A DNA stretch of 64,000 bases. Origin: Bradyrhizobium sp. Leo170 (GTDB lineage: Bacteria; Pseudomonadota; Alphaproteobacteria; Rhizobiales; Xanthobacteraceae). A model generated the notes under the pieces. The model did no database searches and was not told the DNA's origin. It worked only from the letters and a program-made list of their open reading frames with translations. Of the stretch, positions 58,683-64,000 are shown one piece after another. The stretch is from assembly GCF_004296405.1 (NCBI RefSeq), contig NZ_PSRR01000001.1, forward strand, positions 40,711 to 104,710, in the 5' to 3' direction. Made by a program: the position numbers and the translations under genes. Position 1 is the first letter of the stretch. Every line of letters begins with the position of its first letter.

Positions 58683-58924
58683 TCCGCAATTGTTGCCGTT
58701 GCCCAGGCCTTCTTCACGCTCAAGTTTGTCCATGATGGGCTGGGCGGACCCGCAGTTGCTCTAGCGGGCCAGCGCAACATCAGGCAGGTCGTCCCCATCA
58801 CCGCTGTGGCGAGCACGGTCGACCAAAGCGCGGCGTCGCTGGCCAGTCCGACGTAGCGCTGGCCGAAGGTCGGGAAGTACCACGTTATCGGGCCTTATGA
58901 CCGCTTTCTGCCGGCTGCACAGAG

Positions 58925-59133
58925 AGAGTTTCCGCCTATCGTTCCGTCATGCGAACACTCGGGCTGGACCGCTGCGTCATCGTCCAGCCAAGCATCCGGT
59001 GCGCTATCGTGCCATGCCCGGCGACGGCGATGTGCTCGATGCCTTGTGGGCGTGGCTGCCGGACGAGCAAACCGTGAGACACGTGCTCGTAGAAAATCCT
59101 GAAAAGCTCTATGGCTTCGCCGCAAAGCCGTGA
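58925..59133 (+). pseudogene. Amidohydrolase remnant with internal deletion
   Basis: Two pieces of one TIM-barrel amidohydrolase (2-pyrone-4,6-dicarboxylate lactonase-like) lie side by side in different frames. The first (58925-58996) reads VSAYRSVMRTLGLDRCVIVQPS, as in the early part of the family, quoted here as YRSVMRTLGLDRCVIVQPS. The second (about 59014-59133) reads GDVLDALWAWLPDEQTVRHV then LVENPEKLYGF to the stop, which is the C-terminus. The roughly 200 residues in between are gone. The stretch 58683-58910 between the exoprotein stop and this remnant shows no gene that I recognise. Confidence 0.65.
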
Positions 59134-59200
59134 CCATCATGCCATGTAAGCCGAGTTGCGCAGAAAGATTAGACGTGACAGAACCAAACAGGTGCCCCCC

Positions 59201-59605
59201 ATGGAAGAGCGCTCCGAGTTAGCGGAAAGAATTCTCGATCAAACGGCCGATGCGGTGATTTACGCCGATCGCTCCGGCACGATTGCCCGCTGGAATCCCG
59301 CCGCCACCGCGTTGTTTGGCTATTCGTTGGAGGAGGTGCTCGGCCAAAGCCTGATCATCCCGGAGCATCTGCGGGCCGCGCATTGGCGCGGCTTTGAGGC
59401 CGCAATGACTGGCGGCGTCATGAAGCTTCAAGGCAAGCCCACGCTGACCCGCGCCTTGCACAAGAGCGGACGCAAGGTCTACGTTGAGATGACATTCGCG
59501 ATCGTCAAGGACAGCGCCGCTGGCGAAGTGCTTGGCTCGGTTGCCGTGGCACGAGACGTGACCGAACGCATCGAACGAGAGCGTGCCGCGACCCGTGCCT
59601 CCTGA
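59201..59605 (+). CDS. Single PAS-domain protein
   Basis: A 134-residue cytosolic sensor made of one PAS fold: ERILDQTADAVIYADRSGTI, IARWNPAATALFGYSLEEVLG, then GRKVYVEMTFAIVKDSAAGE and VAVARDVTERIERERAA at the PAC end, each typical of heme- or flavin-type PAS sensors. No kinase, cyclase or DNA-binding domain is attached, so output must be through a partner. ATG 59201 follows a C-rich stretch; GTG 59192 is an alternative. It stands alone between a broken amidohydrolase gene and a small secreted protein gene. The ligand is unknown. Confidence 0.8.
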   Translation: MEERSELAERILDQTADAVIYADRSGTIARWNPAATALFGYSLEEVLGQSLIIPEHLRAAHWRGFEAAMTGGVMKLQGKPTLTRALHKSGRKVYVEMTFAIVKDSAAGEVLGSVAVARDVTERIERERAATRAS

Positions 59606-59775
59606 GATGTTCGCAGATGCCACTTTCAACCGGCCCGGCAGGATCGTTGATGCGTCCGTGATAGCCAAGTTTTCTTGGACGTCCGGCAATGCCGCCATCG
59701 ACGCTGCGTCAATCACGGCCCTCTAAGGCACCCTTGATCGAGGCGGGGGCCTGCGCGAAAACGAGGAAGTCTGCT

Positions 59776-60153
59776 ATGCGGTTGTCTAGAGTCGCTGTTT
59801 TGATGCTTAGCGCTGTAGCTACAGGCTCAATGTCCGTATCTGTAGCGATGGCCGCTTCTGACTGTCCCAGATTACTGGAAGTAGCGGATTGGGGCGAGAA
59901 TTCGACCGGCGACATTAGCGTCACCTCTGGAGAAAGTTGCCTATTTCCGATTACGATACGCGGCACGGTGAGTAGCTCGGACATTTCACAGAAGCCGGCG
60001 CACGGCAGCTTGAAAAAGCTTAACATGACGACTTACGAATACAGGGCGAAGGCTCGGTATAAGGGAAGCGATACCTTTGCCATCAAAGCAGTGGGACAGG
60101 GGCCGACGGCTTCTGGCACATCGGTAATCACTGTGCACGCGACGATCAAATAG
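59776..60153 (+). CDS. Small secreted Ig-like domain protein
   Basis: A 125-residue exported protein of unknown role. The signal peptide spans about 1-30 (MRLSRVAVLMLSAVATGSM, cleavage near AMA). The mature part has one bacterial Ig-like fold: ITIRGTVSSSDISQKPAHGSL (quoted in part: SQKPAHGSLKKLNMTTYEY), then YKGSDTFAIKAVGQGP. The PxHGxxxx...YxGxDxFxxxV pattern is common in short surface Ig domains. Two cysteines (about residues 34 and 54) could form a disulfide. The frame is open upstream to 59689, but ATG 59776 gives the signal peptide. Confidence 0.65.
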   Translation: MRLSRVAVLMLSAVATGSMSVSVAMAASDCPRLLEVADWGENSTGDISVTSGESCLFPITIRGTVSSSDISQKPAHGSLKKLNMTTYEYRAKARYKGSDTFAIKAVGQGPTASGTSVITVHATIK

Positions 60154-60216
60154 CGTTGCGCGGGTCCACAGCGCCAGTGCCCGCACCGGGTTGCCGGTGT
60201 AACCCCACAATAGAGA

Positions 60217-61245
60217 TTAGCGCCAACCAAGCGCGGGAGCGATGTGAGTCAGGATCGCCTCGATGACGTGCGCGTTGTAATCCACGCCGAGCTGATTGGG
60301 CACGGTCAAGAGCAGCGTGTCGGCCTCCGCGATAGCTTCGTCCTTGGCCAACTGCGCAATCAGCACGTCCGGCTCGGCGGCATAGCTGCGGCCGAAGATT
60401 GCTTTGGTTTTTTCGTCGATGAAGCCGACCTGGTCCGCGTCCTGACCACTGTGTCCAAAGTAGGCGCGGTCCCGGTCGTCGACCAGCGCGAAGATGCTGC
60501 GGCTGACTGACACGCGAGGCTCGTGCTTGTGACCAGCCGCGCTCCAGGCCTCGCGGAAAGCCCGGATCTGGTTGGCTTGCTGGACGTGGAACGGCTCTCC
60601 GGTCTCGTCGTCCTTCAGGGTGGAGCTTTGCAGGTTCATGCCCAGCTTGGCCGCCCAGACCGCGGTGGCGTTCGACCCGGCGCCCCACCAAATGCGGTCG
60701 CGCAAGCCTTCCGAGTACGGCTCGAGGCGCAAGAGGCCTGGAGGGTTCGGAAACATCGGATGCGGATTGGGCTTTGCGAAGCGCTCGCCGCGCAGCAGCT
60801 CGAGCAGGATCTCCGTATTGTGCCTGGCCATGTCGGAAGCGGTCTCGCCGTCGCGTGGAACGTAGCCGAAGTAGCGCCACCCATCGATAACCTGCTCGGG
60901 TGATCCGCGGCTGATGCCGAGTTGCAAGCGCCCGCCGGCAATGAGGTCGGCCGCGCCCGCATCCTCGGCCATGTACAGCGGGTTCTCATAGCGCATGTCG
61001 ATGACTGCCGTACCGATCTCGATCCGGCGGGTCTTGGCGCCTACGGCTGCCAGCAACGGAAACGGCGAGGCGAGCTGACGAGCGAAATGATGCACACGGA
61101 AATACGCACCGTCCGCTCCCAACTCTTCGGCGGCAACGGCAAGATCGATGGATTGCAGAAGGGCGTCGGATGCCGATCGCGTCTGCGATTGCGGTGAAGG
61201 CGTCCAATGCCCGAACGATAGAAAGCCGATCTTTTTCATAGACAT
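60217..61245 (-). CDS. LLM class flavin-dependent oxidoreductase
   Basis: A 342-residue FMN-dependent monooxygenase of the bacterial luciferase-like family. IGFLSFGHWTPSPQSQTRSA opens the fold, followed by DLAVAAEELGADGAYFRVHH, AAVGAKTRRIEIGTAVIDMR, AGGRLQLGISRGSPEQVIDG and RIWWGAGSNATAVWAAKLGM, all typical strands and loops around the flavin. The C-terminus (TVPNQLGVDYNAHVIEAIL) is complete. It uses reduced FMN from a separate reductase. Substrate unknown; it diverges from the LOG-family gene and converges on the Ig-like gene. Confidence 0.9.
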   Translation of the reverse strand: MSMKKIGFLSFGHWTPSPQSQTRSASDALLQSIDLAVAAEELGADGAYFRVHHFARQLASPFPLLAAVGAKTRRIEIGTAVIDMRYENPLYMAEDAGAADLIAGGRLQLGISRGSPEQVIDGWRYFGYVPRDGETASDMARHNTEILLELLRGERFAKPNPHPMFPNPPGLLRLEPYSEGLRDRIWWGAGSNATAVWAAKLGMNLQSSTLKDDETGEPFHVQQANQIRAFREAWSAAGHKHEPRVSVSRSIFALVDDRDRAYFGHSGQDADQVGFIDEKTKAIFGRSYAAEPDVLIAQLAKDEAIAEADTLLLTVPNQLGVDYNAHVIEAILTHIAPALGWR

Positions 61246-61462
61246 TCAGTGTAAACCCTTGGGACGCATGTTCGAGGTTGCTGCCCGTTGGCAATCCGGA
61301 TCAGATGCGCGCGATCGCGTGAACGCCCTGTGCGCACGATCCGCCGCAGCAGGTTGCGAGCGTCGATAGCATCATTGACCTATATTTTGATACATTCGAT
61401 GAGGCAATATCCCGTCGTCATGGCCTGCGGTGCCGTAGAACGTGTCGAATTTAGTCTGCAGA

Positions 61463-62299
61463 ATGGACAATAGCGAGATGAATGAACAGACCCCGCATGG
61501 CCCGCGGAGCACGCTGCTGGCGGTTGAAGATACCGAATTTCTGCTTCGCGACGAGATGCGATCGATCCGCTTTGCCCTCGAATATGCCAAAGCCGAACTC
61601 GCGTTGCGGGATTGGGGGATCCGCTCGACTATCATTGTTTTTGGCAGCGCGCGTGTGCCGTCTCCGGAGCAGGCCGCGGCCGCCGCCGAAGCGGCTCGGA
61701 CGGAGACCGAGAAGAGGGTGGCCGAGAGATTGCAGCAGCAAACCGAGTTCTACCAAGTCGCGCGCGAATTCGGGCGCATCGCTTCGCAGCGCGGCGGCGC
61801 CTTCGATCCCAAGAACCGGTGGCGCGACAATGTTGTCGCTACTGGCGGCGGCCCCGGCATCATGGAGGCGGCAAACCGAGGCGCGTCCGACGTCGGTGCT
61901 CCAAGTATCGGATTCAATATTACCCTGCCACATGAGCAGATTCCCAATCGCTACATCACGCCAGAGCTCAGCTTCCGATTTCACTACTTCGCAATGCGAA
62001 AAATGCACTTGGCCATGCGTGCGAACGCTCTGGCGATTTTTCCCGGCGGTTTCGGAACCATGGACGAGATGTTCGAGGTGCTGACGCTGCAGCAAACGCA
62101 GAAGGCCCCTCCAGCGCCCATTGTGCTGTTCGGCGAGAGCTATTGGCGCAAAATCATTAACTTCGAGGCCCTCGTCGAGGAGGGCATGATTTCTGCGGCC
62201 GACCTCGGTCTCTTTGAATTTGCGGAGACCGCGGAAGACGGTTGGGCCTCACTGGTTCGCCGTGGCTTGCGTGCGCATGGTACTACCCCAGCCGGTTGA
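61463..62299 (+). CDS. LOG family protein (cytokinin riboside phosphoribohydrolase-like)
   Basis: A 278-residue Rossmann-fold protein of the TIGR00730/LOG family. VATGGGPGIMEAANRGA (about 126-141) and the catalytic FPGGFGTMDEMFE (193-205) are the family motifs, with FGSARVPSPEQ near residue 60. LOG enzymes release free cytokinin base from nucleotide 5'-phosphates, and many bacterial members remain without tested substrates. It has a long N-terminal part (about 50 residues) before the fold. ATG 61463 is chosen; ATG 61478 is also possible. Confidence 0.88.
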   Translation: MDNSEMNEQTPHGPRSTLLAVEDTEFLLRDEMRSIRFALEYAKAELALRDWGIRSTIIVFGSARVPSPEQAAAAAEAARTETEKRVAERLQQQTEFYQVAREFGRIASQRGGAFDPKNRWRDNVVATGGGPGIMEAANRGASDVGAPSIGFNITLPHEQIPNRYITPELSFRFHYFAMRKMHLAMRANALAIFPGGFGTMDEMFEVLTLQQTQKAPPAPIVLFGESYWRKIINFEALVEEGMISAADLGLFEFAETAEDGWASLVRRGLRAHGTTPAG

Positions 62300-62350
62300 T
62301 CGGCGACGGACGGCGCGGAGCAAACGGTATCCGCTTTTCCGGATCATGCT

Positions 62351-62590
62351 CTAGTCGTGCAGGAGCATGTCGCCCGCCACCGGATCGCTGACGCGCACGC
62401 GTTCTGCCTTCGATGCAATTTGCAAGTCAGACCTTTCCGCGAGGGGGAGGGCGCAGGCTGAATCGTCGTCACGAGGTTGCCGCGGCAACAGCAGCAAGAT
62501 TGAACCTGTCAAAACCAGGGCCGCAAGCCGGATTGCGATCACACCCAGCAAGACATCCGATCCGCTTGCGGCAGAATGATTTTTCATCAT
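62351..62590 (-). CDS. Possible small membrane protein
   Basis: A 79-residue reading frame with one convincing N-terminal hydrophobic helix (DVLLGVIAIRLAALVLTGSI, then LLLLPRQPRDDDSA) and a polar tail. This is a plausible single-pass membrane protein, but no family was recognised and the start is weak. The remaining gap sequence from 62300 to 62753 shows nothing else that I can support. Confidence 0.35.
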   Translation of the reverse strand: MMKNHSAASGSDVLLGVIAIRLAALVLTGSILLLLPRQPRDDDSACALPLAERSDLQIASKAERVRVSDPVAGDMLLHD

Positions 62591-62753
62591 CGCAGCATGA
62601 CCGACACGGGTAGGCTGGACAATCTGGAAATACCGGCGACTGCCTTCGCCAGGAACGAAGGCTTATCGCGATTGTCTGACTGCGACGGTGCACTTCAGGC
62701 TCGACACGCATCCGTCTAGCTCGCCAGATCTCGTCGGCGCAGTCGGCAATATG

Positions 62754-63518
62754 TTAGACCCAGCCACCATCGACGATGTAGTTCTGGTTGGTGCAGGCGC
62801 CGCTGTCGTCGGCGGCGAAGAAGAGGACGACGCGGGCGATGTCGTCCGGCACCAGCTTGCGCTTAAGGCATTGCCGCTGCATGATTTCGGCCTCACCTTC
62901 GGGCGTCAACCACAGATCCTGCTGTCGCTGGGTCATGATCCATCCGGGCAGGATGGAATTGACCCGCACATTGTTGGGCCCAAGATCGCGGGCGAGCGCA
63001 CGGGTTAGGCCCTGAACCGCCGACTTGGCGGTGGTGTAGCAGGGCATGTTGCCCTGGCCGATTACCCAACTCACCGAGCCGATATTGACGATCGAACCGC
63101 CCCCTGCCTGGATCATATCCGGCGCGACCGCCTGGGCGCTAAAGAACTGATGTTTCAGATTGACCGCGATCCGCTCGTCCCAGTATTCCGGCGTGACGTC
63201 CTCGATCGCGTGACGGTCGTCGCGGGCCGCGTTATTGACCAGGATGGTGATCGGTCCGAACGCCTCGCGGACGCCTGCGACCGCGCGTTTCAGGGCGGCG
63301 ATGTCGCGCAGATCGGCGTGCTCGAAGTGCACACTCGCATGCGCCGGCAGGCTGGCCAGTAGCCGCTGTGAGGCCTCCACATCGATGTCGATGAAACCGA
63401 CCCGCGAGCCTTGGCTGACGAACCGGCGGACGATGGCCTCGCCGATGCCGGAACCGCCGCCGGTCACCAGTACAGTCAGGTCCTTGAGACTTGGATAGAT
63501 GGCGCCCTGCATTGGCAT
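62754..63518 (-). CDS. Short-chain dehydrogenase/reductase (SDR) family oxidoreductase
   Basis: A 254-residue classical SDR. The cofactor motif TGGGSGIG (19-26), the NNAA segment (95-98), the catalytic Ser148/Ser150 region and Tyr161-xxx-Lys165 (CYTTAKSA) are all visible, and the C-terminus has GWIMTQRQ and YIVDGG. FIDIDVE after the second strand points to NAD(H) use. ATG 63518 is preceded by a GAGAGG site; the longer open frame upstream is not needed. It oxidises or reduces a sugar or alcohol. Co-directional with the ROK-family gene 73 bases upstream, which suggests carbohydrate use. Confidence 0.9.
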   Translation of the reverse strand: MPMQGAIYPSLKDLTVLVTGGGSGIGEAIVRRFVSQGSRVGFIDIDVEASQRLLASLPAHASVHFEHADLRDIAALKRAVAGVREAFGPITILVNNAARDDRHAIEDVTPEYWDERIAVNLKHQFFSAQAVAPDMIQAGGGSIVNIGSVSWVIGQGNMPCYTTAKSAVQGLTRALARDLGPNNVRVNSILPGWIMTQRQQDLWLTPEGEAEIMQRQCLKRKLVPDDIARVVLFFAADDSGACTNQNYIVDGGWV

Positions 63519-63591
63519 CCTCTCGATTTTGCGCCTGAAGGGCGTCGGTTGCGTTGGCTGCGGCTCAAACAAGGGCCACGGCTCCCGGTGT

Positions 63592-64000
63592 TCACTCGGT
63601 CGTCTCGATGTGGCTTCGGTCCACGACCCGCAGCGTCCGCCGCACCATGCCGTCGACAATTGCCGCCGACTCGCTTGGACGCACATATATTGCCGTGGAC
63701 TTGAGCAGCCACGGTAACACAGCCTGGTCGAGCCGCTCCTCATAGGCGCGGCGCATCATGTCAAATGCCTGCAGGCCGGGGCCCGCCAGGATGACATGGT
63801 GCGGGCGCAGCACCGATATCGTTGCGGCGACCGCCTCTGCAAGCGCGTGGCCCGCCTGCCGGAATAAGTGCTCGAGACGGGGATCGCCGCCCAGTGCTCG
63901 CTCGCGTAGCAGAGCCATCTGCGCCTCGGACGGCTGCTGCGACGCCGCCGGCGGCAGGTCGAGAAAGGTGCGGGCGTCGCGGTAGAGCGCATAGTCGGCG
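63592..64000 (-). CDS. ROK-family protein, C-terminal part (runs off right edge)
   Basis: The last 135 or so residues of a ROK-type regulator or sugar kinase. The family ending is visible: AGHALAEAVAATISVLRPHH, VILAGPGLQAFDMMRRAYEE and RPSESAAIVDGMVRRTLRVV, with the second strand and C-terminal helix of the actin-like fold. The N-terminus (kinase or helix-turn-helix) lies outside the window, so regulator and kinase cannot be told apart. The SDR gene downstream is on the same strand. Confidence 0.72.
   Translation of the reverse strand, partial: ADYALYRDARTFLDLPPAASQQPSEAQMALLRERALGGDPRLEHLFRQAGHALAEAVAATISVLRPHHVILAGPGLQAFDMMRRAYEERLDQAVLPWLLKSTAIYVRPSESAAIVDGMVRRTLRVVDRSHIETTE

Noticed and set aside
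1..64000. tRNA or rRNA genes, insertion sequences, attachment sites
   Set aside because: No cloverleaf-like segment, rRNA sequence, transposase frame or direct-repeat flank was recognised; the scars lack visible element remnants.

Overview
The window reads as chromosome of a GC-rich alphaproteobacterium of the Bradyrhizobium / Rhodopseudomonas type (Hyphomicrobiales). Grounds: complete nosRZDFYLX order with a Tat-exported (clade I) nitrous oxide reductase, several Liv-type ABC transporters beside CoA and aromatic-acid catabolic genes, a CoxL/CoxM/CoxS-like molybdenum hydroxylase, and a giant filamentous-haemagglutinin-type exoprotein. No rRNA, tRNA, CRISPR array, prophage or intact insertion sequence was seen. 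The taxonomic call is inference from gene content.

Layout. (1) 1-8.5 kb: a leftward unit (3-hydroxyisobutyrate dehydrogenase family enzyme, MmgE/PrpD protein, livH, livM running off the left edge) diverges from a second MmgE/PrpD gene plus a carboxymuconolactone-decarboxylase-like gene. Then come a truncated lysR and a truncated gamma-glutamyltransferase fused head to head, and a Liv-type binding protein. (2) 8.5-18 kb: a YbaN-type membrane protein and the leftward nosRZDFYLX denitrification cluster; nosF carries a frameshift and the nosD start is disturbed at a G7 tract. An FNR/FixK-like box lies between nosR and a divergent ferritin-like gene. (3) 18-24.3 kb: ferritin-like protein, NfeD-slipin pair, and a large winged-helix/NTPase/TPR-type regulator. 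(4) 24.5-30.9 kb: an FAD oxidoreductase cut off and joined to the tail of a Liv binding protein, then livHMGF, an enoyl-CoA hydratase family gene and an acyl-CoA dehydrogenase. (5) 30.9-43.9 kb: NCS1 permease, MarR regulator, amidohydrolase, three-subunit molybdenum hydroxylase and a complete five-gene Liv transporter. A near-identical palindrome before the permease and before the amidohydrolase marks a probable MarR regulon. (6) 44.1-58.7 kb: a translationally coupled trio (STN/TonB-C protein, ECF sigma factor, FecR-like anti-sigma factor) followed by one 12.1-kb exoprotein gene. (7) 58.7-64 kb: amidohydrolase remnant, PAS protein, small secreted Ig-like protein, luciferase-like monooxygenase, LOG-family protein, short-chain dehydrogenase and a partial ROK-family gene.

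How the parts work together. Regions 1, 4 and 5 each pair a Liv-type importer with oxidation or hydrolysis enzymes, as expected of a soil organism using varied organic acids and N-heterocycles; no substrate is proven. Region 2 reduces N2O under low oxygen. Region 6 looks like a cell-surface-signalling unit in which the usual TonB-dependent receptor is replaced by a small periplasmic STN/TonB-C protein and the probable output is a giant adhesin; this is the strongest candidate for an under-described system. A second theme is decay: three deletion-type scars (about 6.74, 25.38 and 59.0 kb) and two single-base disturbances in nos genes lie within 64 kb. Sequencing or assembly error cannot be excluded for the single-base cases.
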